Below the pieces are notes generated by a model. It worked only from the letters and a program-made list of their open reading frames with translations. It did not search any database and was not told the origin of the DNA. Shown piece after piece: positions 34,891 through 43,848 of a stretch of 64,000 bases of DNA; position 1 is the stretch's first letter; every line of letters begins with the position of its first letter. A program made the position numbers and the translations under genes. Origin of the DNA: Nostoc parmelioides FACHB-3921 (GTDB lineage Bacteria > Cyanobacteriota > Cyanobacteriia > Cyanobacteriales > Nostocaceae); NCBI RefSeq assembly GCF_014696625.1, contig NZ_JACJQL010000027.1, positions 30,002-94,001 of the forward strand, read 5' to 3'.

Positions 34891-37491
34891 TTATTGTTTA
34901 ACAGTCTGAGATTTAGCCTCTAGATTTTCTAGACGGCTTTTGAGTTCTTGGTTTTGTTGTTTGAGTTGGTCAAGTTCCTCGCGTAATTTTCGTAAAGCGT
35001 TGTCTGTGCCGATGTTTTTCTGCACATTAGCCAGTTCTTCTTCGGCGAAACGGCGCACACGGCCATCGGCTGTTTGGTCTGCGAGCGATCGCAATACTCC
35101 CATCGCCTTTGGTGTCTCCATTTGCCCTAAAGCGGCGACAACAGACATCAGGGTTAAAAAGAAGTTTTCTTTGGATAGTTCCCCTAGCCGGGCAATAATT
35201 CGTTCTAAATTCACCGGAGTTTGACCGGGGGAAATTTTGCCTAATGCCCGAATTGCCGCTAGGCGTAATGGTTGGGGTACACCGAGTTTGGTGTATTCAA
35301 GGATCAAATCTAACGCCGCTTCCGAGGTTTTGAGTTCAGCTAAACCGCCGATTGCCCCACTGCGAACTACTTCATTCCAACCAGCCCTTTCTTCTAAAAC
35401 CGATTGCAGAAGCTTGATGGCCTTTTCTTCTTTGGATTTGTCATCAAAATTAATGGCAGCGATCGCACCTAAAGCCAGACAAGCTGCCGCCTCTACGTAG
35501 TAACTAGCATCACCATCTTTGACTACACCTTTGACAGCTTTATAACTAGGGCGAGTTTTAATTGTTGCTAGTGCTTGCACCACTGCCCGCCGCACATAAG
35601 CACTTTTATCTGCCAAACCCTCTACTAGTCCATCAAAGGCTTGGTCTAGCTTAATTTCTGCCAACTGTTTCGCCACTTCTACCCGGACACCCCAGAATGG
35701 TTCATTTTTCAGAGATGCTGCTAAGGCTTTAGTCGCTTCTAATCCGCCTTTTTTCGCCAAAGCCGCCGCCGCATATATGCGCGAAATTGGATCTGGGTCA
35801 GATGCCAACTGTGCTTTTAACTCTGGGATGGGATATTCTAAAGACACAGTTTTCAACCAATGATTCCCCACATCAAAGCTGATGAAATCTGGCTTATCTG
35901 TAAGTGGGAAATAAAAACTTTGTTCCCGTTCATGCACCCGCACCGTGAAAGTTTGCAGTTTTGCTGGTGTTTCTGTTTGGTTATAGCCAAAACCAATGGG
36001 GATTCTCAGGTCAAATACATCTTTAGCCTTATCTGCGGGGACTTGGGTTTGGGTGACTGTCACCTTAGCTAACTTCGCTTCCCCATCCCAAGAATAAGCC
36101 ACTTTAAAATCAGGATGACCACCGCGATAAACGTATTGGTCAAATAGGAAAGCTAGATTGCGCCCGGTAGCCTTTTCAATTGCTCGGAGTAAATCTATTG
36201 TCTCTACAGTTTTGTGGGCATTATCCTGGACAAAGGTTTGCATTGCCTGCCAAAATAAGTCCTCTCCCAATTCCGCCCGAATCATGTGATAAACACAAGA
36301 CCCTTTTTCGTAGGTGTGGCGGTCATAAAGTTCAATGGCTTCTCGATAAACGTGGGTTACCATCGGTCGGCGGTAGCGTCCGCTATCTTCACTCAAGTAA
36401 CTCCGGGCTTCTAATAAGCGGTAATATGCGGCTTCTTCGGCGCTATATTCCTGTTCAGTCCACATCACTTCCGAGTAGGAAGCCATCCCTTCCTTAATCC
36501 AAGCGTGAGACCAATGTTTAATAACTAGCAAATCACCAAACCATTGGTGGGCTAGTTCGTGAACCACCAAACTTTCAGTATTGCGGTTATCTAAGGCGGC
36601 GCGTTCGTCTAACAAACATCGGTCAGTTAATAAGGTAGTGGAAGTATTTTCCATACCCCCAAAGATAAAGTCACTAACGCACACTTGGGCATACTTGGGG
36701 AAAGCGTAGGCATAACCATACTTCTCACTCAAAAACTCAATCATTCTCGGAGTTTTGCCCATGCTGCGTTTAGCATCGGCCTCTCGTCCCTTTTCTACAT
36801 AATAGGTGACTGGTTTACCACGCCATTCATCCCGAATTTCTGCAAAGTCTGCCACAGCCAGAGTCATCAAGTAGGTAGGATGAATTTGTTGCTGTGACCA
36901 GTGATAGATTTTATGTTTGCCATCTTCTTGAGTATCAATCAGTTCGCCATTAGAAATTGCCATCAGAGATTTGGGAACACGCACCCGAATTTCCGAAGTA
37001 GAAAGCTGTCCTGGGTAGTCGAAACAGGGGAACCAGAAGCGCGAGTCTTCATCTTCGCCTTGAGTCCAAACTTGAACGGTTTTATTCGGGTAGTGTGAAT
37101 CTGGTTGAATAAAGTAGATACCGCGCTGGGGCTTTTCCACAGCATAGGCGATCGCTATCAATATCCGTTTGCCAATCTCGGTTGGTTGAGATAGTTGAAT
37201 TACCAACTGTTCGCCATCATAATCAAAGTTCTGCTCTACCTCATCCACCTGTACAGATTGAATTTGCAAGTTAACCGCATCCAAAGTTAAGCGATCTATA
37301 CCGTTGCGGATAGGCAATAAACGAATACTACAACTACCTGCGTAACTTTGCTGAGGAATATCTAAGTTCAAATCGAGAAAAATATGCTCTACTTGTCCGG
37401 GGCGATCGGGGTTATAGTGTGGTCTAGCTCCGGGTAGTTCAAATGATTTATGTCCGTTACTATCTTGGTCAAAAGAATAAGAGTGTGGCAT
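34891..37491 (-). CDS. M1 family aminopeptidase with C-terminal HEAT repeats
   Basis: 866 residues. Zinc aminopeptidase related to aminopeptidase N. N-terminal beta-barrel domain about 20-210, catalytic thermolysin-like domain about 215-440 with the exopeptidase motif GGMENTSTT, zinc site HELAHQWFGDLL and second-shell Glu in WIKEGMASY. After a beta-sandwich (about 440-560), residues about 560-820 are HEAT/PBS-type helical repeats (LAKKGGLEATKALAASL, AYVRRAVVQALATIK, ALGAIAAI), followed by a short C-terminal coiled coil (LREELDQLKQQNQELKSRL). No signal peptide, so cytoplasmic. The HEAT array in place of the ERAP-like C-domain is known in cyanobacterial members. Confidence 0.93.
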   Translation of the reverse strand: MPHSYSFDQDSNGHKSFELPGARPHYNPDRPGQVEHIFLDLNLDIPQQSYAGSCSIRLLPIRNGIDRLTLDAVNLQIQSVQVDEVEQNFDYDGEQLVIQLSQPTEIGKRILIAIAYAVEKPQRGIYFIQPDSHYPNKTVQVWTQGEDEDSRFWFPCFDYPGQLSTSEIRVRVPKSLMAISNGELIDTQEDGKHKIYHWSQQQIHPTYLMTLAVADFAEIRDEWRGKPVTYYVEKGREADAKRSMGKTPRMIEFLSEKYGYAYAFPKYAQVCVSDFIFGGMENTSTTLLTDRCLLDERAALDNRNTESLVVHELAHQWFGDLLVIKHWSHAWIKEGMASYSEVMWTEQEYSAEEAAYYRLLEARSYLSEDSGRYRRPMVTHVYREAIELYDRHTYEKGSCVYHMIRAELGEDLFWQAMQTFVQDNAHKTVETIDLLRAIEKATGRNLAFLFDQYVYRGGHPDFKVAYSWDGEAKLAKVTVTQTQVPADKAKDVFDLRIPIGFGYNQTETPAKLQTFTVRVHEREQSFYFPLTDKPDFISFDVGNHWLKTVSLEYPIPELKAQLASDPDPISRIYAAAALAKKGGLEATKALAASLKNEPFWGVRVEVAKQLAEIKLDQAFDGLVEGLADKSAYVRRAVVQALATIKTRPSYKAVKGVVKDGDASYYVEAAACLALGAIAAINFDDKSKEEKAIKLLQSVLEERAGWNEVVRSGAIGGLAELKTSEAALDLILEYTKLGVPQPLRLAAIRALGKISPGQTPVNLERIIARLGELSKENFFLTLMSVVAALGQMETPKAMGVLRSLADQTADGRVRRFAEEELANVQKNIGTDNALRKLREELDQLKQQNQELKSRLENLEAKSQTVKQ

Positions 37492-37767
37492 TGATGCTAA
37501 CTGACCTTTTTATTTTGAAGATTTTAACTGAGTATATTTTTCAAAAATAGCGCTATTTGGTAGATTTCCCAAATCTAGCAATTAAAAGTGTCTACCTACA
37601 AGCAAAGTCTTGATTGTTTCAGTATGTATCCTGGTGGCTAAATTTGTGCATTATATTGGGATGCAATTAAACGCAAATAAACGCGGATGGACGCGGATGG
37701 AATTTCGGTTACTGCACACATTTAGTTGTGTCAGTCCAGCAGGTTGTGTTAGGTCAGCCTTACACTT

Positions 37768-37855
37768 ATACCAATTCTCCAAAATCAATTAACACACCCA
37801 AACCTTAAAACCCAGAGCAAATCTGACTTTCTTAATTTTGAATTTTGAATTGGTA
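37768..37855. repeat. Inverted-repeat element, ATACCAATTC ends (copy 2)
   Basis: ATACCAATTCTCCAAAAT at the left and GAATTGGTA at the right. The left 18 bases are the exact reverse complement of 4442-4459. Confidence 0.6.
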
Positions 37856-37973
37856 AGCTATTCTGCTTTTAAGTTGCATAATCAATCGTGAAGGCTGTTA
37901 ACAGTCAACAGTCAACAGTCAACAGTCAACAGCCCTTATTAGTGGTTATGTAATTTAGGCGTGCATTAGCTTA
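37854..37973. repeat. Heptad foldback element (type example, 120 bp)
   Basis: Ends TAAGCTA / TAGCTTA. Arms of about 40 bases are imperfect inverted repeats (left GCTTTTAAGTTGCATAATCA, right, reversed, CCTAAATTACATAACCA). Core is GGCTGTTAACAG followed by four TCAACAG units and CC. Copies with the same flanks lie at 46060-46179, 54542-54614 (half) and 59360-59472 (reverse). Confidence 0.8.
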
Positions 37974-38047
37974 TTAGTCCCTTTTTTTGAATTGTTAATG
38001 TCGCTAGAATTAGGAGACAAAACTATAGTTTTGAATCTTCTGGCAAA

Positions 38048-39010
38048 ATGTTATTACAGGAATCGCTGAAATCTCAAACTAAAGATGATTATCGTCATTT
38101 ATCTGATGAATACTCTTTGATTCGAGCGGTACATACTGCTGTTAAGGGTAGAGCCAGATTTAAGGTGAAGGGGTTGCGTGGTTCCCAGGAGCTTAAACGA
38201 TATATCGAATTACGCTTATTAAAGATAGATATCATTACCCAAGTGGGTGCTAATCATTTCACGGGTAATGTATTGGTGATGTTTCGCCCCAATTTTAGCT
38301 TAGAAGGTATTGCCTCTCTCCTACAAAATATTGTTTTGGACTATAGAAGAGTCTCGGTTAATATCAGCCCAATTGCACAGTCAAGCACACAGAGCATCAT
38401 ACCACCGCAATTAGAGAATCTCAACACTCAAGTTATTCTTGCAGCCGCTACAGCCACTACCTTTGCTTTTAGCGCCGGACTGTTATTTAAATATGGTCTA
38501 GACGAAAGCATTTTGCAAGAACTTCAGAGGCTGCACAATCCCCTGCTTGACCAGATGATGCAGTCCATCACGTTTTTGGGCGAACCGCTATCTTTTTTAT
38601 TAATTTCTTCAGGGTTCGGTTCTTATCTCTGGCGCTATCATCGCCGTCGAGAAGCAACAGGTTTGGGTATGGCTACGGTAGGTGCAGTAGGTCTAAATTT
38701 CCTGTTAAAAGAGCTTTTTGGTAGAGCGCGTCCAGCATTGTGGGATTATATTGTCAATGCAGTCCACTATAGCTTTCCTAGTGGTCATGCAATGGTTTCC
38801 ACCGCAGTTTACGGTTACATCGGCTATGTTTTAGCCAAAGAATTTCCCCAATGGCGCAAGCAGATTTTAGCCTCAACGGCTACTTTAATTTTGTCCATAG
38901 GTTTTAGTCGGCTTTATTTAGGTGTACATTGGCCTACTGACGTGTTGGCTGGTTATGCAACAGGTTTATTGTGGTTAATTGTCTGCATTGTTTACTTAGA
39001 AAATTGCTGA
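38048..39010 (+). CDS. PAP2-family phosphatase with N-terminal HMA-like domain
   Basis: 320 residues. Residues about 24-100 resemble the heavy-metal-associated-like (HMA_2) domain found in cyanobacteria (HTAVKGRARFKVKGLRGS, ANHFTGNVLVMF), which lacks the CxxC metal site. After it come membrane segments and a PAP2 phosphatase with all three motifs: KELFGRARP (about 218-226), PSGH (about 242-245) and SRLYLGVHWPTD (about 284-295). PAP2 enzymes dephosphorylate phosphatidic acid or undecaprenyl diphosphate at the membrane; substrate here is unknown. Convergent with the large CheB-CheR kinase. Confidence 0.88.
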   Translation: MLLQESLKSQTKDDYRHLSDEYSLIRAVHTAVKGRARFKVKGLRGSQELKRYIELRLLKIDIITQVGANHFTGNVLVMFRPNFSLEGIASLLQNIVLDYRRVSVNISPIAQSSTQSIIPPQLENLNTQVILAAATATTFAFSAGLLFKYGLDESILQELQRLHNPLLDQMMQSITFLGEPLSFLLISSGFGSYLWRYHRRREATGLGMATVGAVGLNFLLKELFGRARPALWDYIVNAVHYSFPSGHAMVSTAVYGYIGYVLAKEFPQWRKQILASTATLILSIGFSRLYLGVHWPTDVLAGYATGLLWLIVCIVYLENC

Positions 39011-39029
39011 GTTAGGATTTTTGCAAGCT

Positions 39030-39085
39030 TCCCTACCCCCCTACACCCTACACCCCTATACCCCTATACCCCTACACCCCCCTAA
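39030..39085. repeat. Tandem repeat CCCCTATACC / CCCTACACC
   Basis: Five to seven degenerate CCCCTATA/CCCTACA units between convergent genes; the reverse-strand form is GGGTGTAG as at 16818. Overlaps the last codons of the large kinase gene. Confidence 0.65.
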
Positions 39086-42000
39086 CCCTTCCCGCCAAGG
39101 AAGCAACTAAAGAAATTAATTGATAGGGTTCGATGGGTTTAGCAAGGTGCATCTGAAACCCTGCGGCTAAAGCCTGTGTATATTCTGCATAGCCTGCATA
39201 GGCTGTTAGGGCGGCGGCGGGAATCTGCCCCCCAAGTTCTGGACTCAGCGCTCTGACTTGGCGAATCAGTGCGTAACCATCTTCTCCGGGTAAACCGATG
39301 TCAGACAGGAGGATGTCGTAGCCGTGGGGATTTGCCACCAGGGTTGATAGTGCGGCGTTAGCTGATGCAACGGTTGTTACTTCCACGCCGTATTCTTCCA
39401 GTACTAATTTGAATAACAGGCGGATATCTGGTTCGTCATCTACCACAAGAACCCGCAGTCCTGCGAGAGAGGAAATATTATCGGTTGATAATTCGGTTCT
39501 GTTTGTGGCAGCTAATGAATCGCTGGTGTTCATTACAGACACCTCGCCTTGAATAGTTTGTAGCGGTAAGCGAATTGTAAAGGTTGCACCTTGCCCTGTA
39601 CCTTGGCTTTCTGCTGTTACTGTACCGCCGTGGAGTTCTACTAAATGGCGGACAATGGAAAGCCCTAAGCCTAAACCAGTGTTGGAGCGGGTTCTACTGC
39701 CATCTGCTTGGCGGAATCGGTCAAAAATGAAGGGGAGAAAGTCTGGGCTGATACCTTGACCAGTATCGCTGATTTGAATTTGCGCGTGTAAATCTGTGTA
39801 CTCTAATGTGATATCTATTCTGCCTCTGACTGGGGTGAATTTGATGGCGTTAGACAGTAAATTCCAAATCACCTGCTGTAAACGAATTGGATCACCCACG
39901 ATTGTTGTGTGTGTGGGATCTAAGTGGGTTTCAATATGAATATTTTTGGCTTCTGCTGCTAGACGGACGACGGCGATCGCTGCTTCAATTATTGGTATCA
40001 GTTCAACTATCTGAGCATCCATCCGCAGCCTACCAGAGCTAATGCGGGAAACATCTAACAAATCACTGATGAGGCGCGCTTGGGCTTGAGCGCTGCGCTC
40101 GATGGCTTCTAAACCCTGATTAACTGTATCTGCGTCCATTTGGTGCATACGTAGCAAACTTGCCCAACCAAGCATGGAATTGAGGGGATTTCGCAACTCG
40201 TGGGAAAGAATTGATAAAAACTCATCTTTGGCGCGGTTGGCTGTCTCAGCTGCTTCACGGGCTGACTTTTCTTGTGTGAGTAGTTGTGTCCGTTCTGCTT
40301 CTAATTGCTTCTGTTGGGTGATATCTTCAATGAGCAGCAGAATTAATTGCGTATCATCGATTTGCGGCATTTTCCGGGCATTGAGCCGTAAAGTTTTGTA
40401 TCCGAGTTGCTCGAAGTTATGGCCTACTTCAATATCTTGGAAGGGGGCAATATTGGGAAGAATCTCTTCTAAGAGCGATCGCAATTGGGGAATATTCCAT
40501 TGTCCATTACCTACGTCAAATATCTGGCGTTGTTCTGTTTCTGGGGGCTGAATCTGGAATGTCTCGTAGAAAGACCGATTAGCCCGCACTACCCGTAAAT
40601 TTAGATCCAACACCACCAAGGATTCCCGCACCGTATCGACAATGGCTTCGGCATAATCGCGGGATGCTCTCAGTTGTTCAGCACTGCGTTTAAGCGCGTC
40701 AATGTCAACCAATACCACAACAGCACCGTCAATTTTGTTGTCCATTGTGCGGTAGGGACGGATGCGTAAATCATACCAATGCCCCTCGTTGTCTTGTACT
40801 TCTTGCACTTTAAAGGTGAGGGTGCTGATCACTTCTTGAATTTGCTGTTCTAAGTCAGAAATATTTAAATTGTGATTAATATCACTTAATGGTCGTCCTA
40901 TATCTGTGGGAATCAGGTTATAGATTCTCTCTGCTGTTGGGGTAAAGCGCCGAATTCGCAAATCACCGCCCAACATGAGGATGGGAATATTGATACTACT
41001 GAGGAGATTTTGTAAATCATTGCTGACCTGAGTTGATTCTATATTTCGCCGTTGTAGTTCGTCGTTAATTGTGTTTAATTCTTCATTGGTGGCTTGAATT
41101 TCTTCTTTAGCCGTTTCTAGTTCTTCATTAGTGCTTTGCAGCTCTTCGTTACTAGAGAGAATCTCCTCGTTAGCGGCTCTCAGGTCTTGATTTGTGGCTT
41201 GCTGTTCTTCAATAATTGACTGCAAATACTCTTTAGTACTGGATAACTCCTGTTTGAGTTGGTTAATCTCCTGCTCGTTATTAGTTTGTTTTTGTTGCCG
41301 AGTATCATCTCCAGCCACCTCTAACATAGAAGTTTCTGCCCCTGGCATCTCTGCAAACATAACTAAAAAATAGCGTTCTGTTCTGCCTGGAGCTTTAAAC
41401 GGCACAACATCGAATTTTATCAGCTTGACTTGCTCGTTATCTTTAATTAATAAGCCTTCTTTTTTGACAGCAATTCCCCGCTTTTTGGCTTGGTGGATAG
41501 CAGTGCGTAGTTCTAGCCGTAATTCTGCTTTCGCCATCTTCAGCAGATTAAAGCTGGGTCTACCGGGTGGCGGTTGTAGATAAGCACTAGTTTGTCCGCG
41601 AAACTGGACAATTTCCAAATCATTATCAATGATTACACCCACTGGAGCATATTGACTCAAAACAATTCGGTCAGCCTCTTTCTGCATCTGCAAATCATTC
41701 CAACCATCTTCGTTAACTGGTGGTTGGGGTTTGGCTGGTTCTGTAGGATAATGACTAGTTAATAAATCCATCCCCAGCCTAGCAGGAGCCATTTTGCGCG
41801 CATAAATTTTATGCTTTCTGTCAACCAATCCAAACAAATCGCTAAACTCGCCTACTGTTTCGGAAGTACCGAGCATTAAAAAGCCAGTTGATTTCAGCCC
41901 ATAGTGGAACATGGGAATCAACTTTTTCTGTACAGTGGCTCCTAGATAAATTAGAACATTGCGACAGCTAATCAAATCGAGCCGAGAAAATGGCGGTTCG

Positions 42001-43271
42001 CTAATGAGATTTTGTCTGGCAAAGACACACAATTCCCGGACTGGTTTGCTGATTTGATAGCCACCTTCCACCGGCACAAAAAAGCGCTGTAGGCGTGCTG
42101 GTAAAACATCTAAAATTTGGCTATGCTTGTAAATACCGATTCTCGCTTTCTCAATTGCTACCTCATTAATATCTGTAGCAAAAATCTGCACAGTTGTATT
42201 AATAGATTGATTAGACAAATATTCCAGTAAGCATATAGCAATGGAGTAGGCTTCCTCACCAGTAGAACACCCCGCTACCCAGACACGAATGGGTTTGTCG
42301 GGAGTTTGATCTCTGCTAATAATCTGCGGAAATACAGTAGTTTTTAAAGCTTCAAATACTTCTGGATCTCGGAAGAAATTGGTGACGGTGATTAGCACAT
42401 CTTGATACAGTGCTTTCACTTCCGCCGGATTTTCCTGAAGATAACGCACATAATCCTCTAAGCTTTCCAGCTTATATAGAATCATCCGTCTGAGGATGCG
42501 CCGCTTCAATGTGGTTTGCTTGTAGTAATTAAAATCAACTCCTTTAGCAGCTTTGAGCAGATTGAAAATGGCTTGGAGAGCATTCCCACTTTCTGGCATG
42601 ATTTCAAATGATTTGTCTGGAGTTGCTGGATTGATATAAGGATGACGGCTAATTTTTGCCAACTCCTGGGCGATCGCTTCTGGTGCCAAAATAAAGTCTA
42701 CACTACCAGAAGCTACAGCAGTATTTGGCATACTACTAACTCTTGCTGATTCCTGACACTGAGCAAAGGTAATCCCTCCAGCCGCCTTGATTGCTTCCAG
42801 CCCTCTGGTACCATCGCCATCACCCCCTGACAACACCACAGCAATAGCTTTGCTTCCCCTTTCCTCCGCTAAGGAAAAGAAGAAAGTATCAATTGACATC
42901 ACTTGTCCGCGAGTCTTCTTACGGGGACTCAAATGCAAAGTCCCTTGAGAAATGGTCATCATGCTATTGGGAGGAATTACGTACACATGATTTGGTTCTA
43001 CAACCATCCCATTCTGTACTTCTACCACGGGCATTTGAGTTGTCCGAGACAGAATCTCACTCAACCAACTTTTTTGCTCTGGGCCTAAGTGCTGAATCAA
43101 CACAAACCCCATCCCTGTATCGGTTGGCAAATTGCTGAGTAATTCTGTGAATGCTTCTAAACTTCCCGCAGAACCCCCCATTCCCACAATAGGAAATAAT
43201 TCATTTTCATTCCCCTGTTGCTCTTCATCAGGGGTATTAGACTGGGATTTTTTCGACTGCCTAGCATTCAT
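39072..43271 (-). CDS. CheB-CheR-PAS-histidine kinase-receiver hybrid protein
   Basis: 1399 residues, soluble. Order: CheB methylesterase (about 25-210; GMGGSAGSLEAF, IQHLGP and SGGDGDGTRGL give the Ser-His-Asp set), CheR methyltransferase (about 225-490; AGCSTGEEAYSI, FARQNLI, ISCRNVLIYL), a coiled coil (about 665-760, NQDLRAANEEILSSNEEL), two PAS domains (about 765-1000), HisKA with His1024 in SHELRNPLNS, HATPase (NAIKFTP, DTGQGI, GLGLGLSIV) and a receiver with Asp1324 (LLSDIGLPG). Such fusions are common in signalling bacteria. No chemoreceptor or other chemotaxis gene is near, so the methylation substrate is unknown. Confidence 0.95.
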   Translation of the reverse strand: MNARQSKKSQSNTPDEEQQGNENELFPIVGMGGSAGSLEAFTELLSNLPTDTGMGFVLIQHLGPEQKSWLSEILSRTTQMPVVEVQNGMVVEPNHVYVIPPNSMMTISQGTLHLSPRKKTRGQVMSIDTFFFSLAEERGSKAIAVVLSGGDGDGTRGLEAIKAAGGITFAQCQESARVSSMPNTAVASGSVDFILAPEAIAQELAKISRHPYINPATPDKSFEIMPESGNALQAIFNLLKAAKGVDFNYYKQTTLKRRILRRMILYKLESLEDYVRYLQENPAEVKALYQDVLITVTNFFRDPEVFEALKTTVFPQIISRDQTPDKPIRVWVAGCSTGEEAYSIAICLLEYLSNQSINTTVQIFATDINEVAIEKARIGIYKHSQILDVLPARLQRFFVPVEGGYQISKPVRELCVFARQNLISEPPFSRLDLISCRNVLIYLGATVQKKLIPMFHYGLKSTGFLMLGTSETVGEFSDLFGLVDRKHKIYARKMAPARLGMDLLTSHYPTEPAKPQPPVNEDGWNDLQMQKEADRIVLSQYAPVGVIIDNDLEIVQFRGQTSAYLQPPPGRPSFNLLKMAKAELRLELRTAIHQAKKRGIAVKKEGLLIKDNEQVKLIKFDVVPFKAPGRTERYFLVMFAEMPGAETSMLEVAGDDTRQQKQTNNEQEINQLKQELSSTKEYLQSIIEEQQATNQDLRAANEEILSSNEELQSTNEELETAKEEIQATNEELNTINDELQRRNIESTQVSNDLQNLLSSINIPILMLGGDLRIRRFTPTAERIYNLIPTDIGRPLSDINHNLNISDLEQQIQEVISTLTFKVQEVQDNEGHWYDLRIRPYRTMDNKIDGAVVVLVDIDALKRSAEQLRASRDYAEAIVDTVRESLVVLDLNLRVVRANRSFYETFQIQPPETEQRQIFDVGNGQWNIPQLRSLLEEILPNIAPFQDIEVGHNFEQLGYKTLRLNARKMPQIDDTQLILLLIEDITQQKQLEAERTQLLTQEKSAREAAETANRAKDEFLSILSHELRNPLNSMLGWASLLRMHQMDADTVNQGLEAIERSAQAQARLISDLLDVSRISSGRLRMDAQIVELIPIIEAAIAVVRLAAEAKNIHIETHLDPTHTTIVGDPIRLQQVIWNLLSNAIKFTPVRGRIDITLEYTDLHAQIQISDTGQGISPDFLPFIFDRFRQADGSRTRSNTGLGLGLSIVRHLVELHGGTVTAESQGTGQGATFTIRLPLQTIQGEVSVMNTSDSLAATNRTELSTDNISSLAGLRVLVVDDEPDIRLLFKLVLEEYGVEVTTVASANAALSTLVANPHGYDILLSDIGLPGEDGYALIRQVRALSPELGGQIPAAALTAYAGYAEYTQALAAGFQMHLAKPIEPYQLISLVASLAGRVRGV

Positions 43272-43848
43272 TATCTATAAACCGATTAAAAGGAGGGAGT
43301 TGCATTATTTGAGGTTACACAGTAATTTTTCCAGCTTTACTTCAGCTGAATACAGTTACCTATTTTGATACTTGATAAATAAAAGAAATATATCTTTAGG
43401 AGTAGTATTGCTTTTCCTAAAATAATTGCATCTATCTTGAGAAATAAAAATTTCTGGGAGTGGGAGAAAATCTTTGCTCAGTATTAAATATTTACCCGCT
43501 TATTTCCTCACTCCACTTTCCTCAGAGGATGCTGTGGGCGAATTCAGAATGACAGCCCTAACTACGCCAAAATATTGAGTAGAAAATTACAGATGTAAAC
43601 CCCTAAAATTTCGTCAAGTGACAAAAAATATTGTGTAATGCTTCTGACAAGCTATTTACCATTTGTATTTACAAAAAAATAGGGTTGTTAAAGCCTCTAA
43701 ACCACTTCCTATAACTTGGTAAAGCTGTCACCTTAAAAACTCGCGCGACTCAGTCACTCCTGTTTGCATAGGAGAGGTTTGGAGAGGAATTTTTAAGATG
43801 CTTTACCCTTTCCAAACATTTTATGACTAATTTGTGAGATGAAAATTT
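43272..43848. other. Intergenic region with two stem-loops
   Basis: 577 bases between two minus-strand genes. The best structure is at 43757-43817 (described separately). The remaining AT-rich sequence must hold the promoter of the large kinase gene. No gene seen. Confidence 0.45.
43757..43817. other. Pair of stem-loops downstream of ligA
   Basis: CTCCT-N8-AGGAG at 43757-43774, then GTTTGGAGAGG (43777-43787) pairing with CCTTTCCAAAC (43807-43817) with one mismatch. They begin about 30 bases past the ligA stop on the minus strand. Probably a 3'-end structure of ligA; a small structured RNA is an alternative. Confidence 0.45.

Larger units (their letters stand above)
37492..38047. other. Repeat-rich divergent intergenic region
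   Basis: 556 bases holding two elements back to back: the ATACCAATTC-type inverted repeat at 37768-37855 and the heptad foldback element at 37854-37973. Also a short duplication CGCGGATGGACGCGGATGG near 37680. No gene supported. Confidence 0.6.

Noticed and set aside
37610..37792. Plus-strand frame of 60 codons
   Set aside because: Ends inside the ATACCAATTC element and has no coding character.
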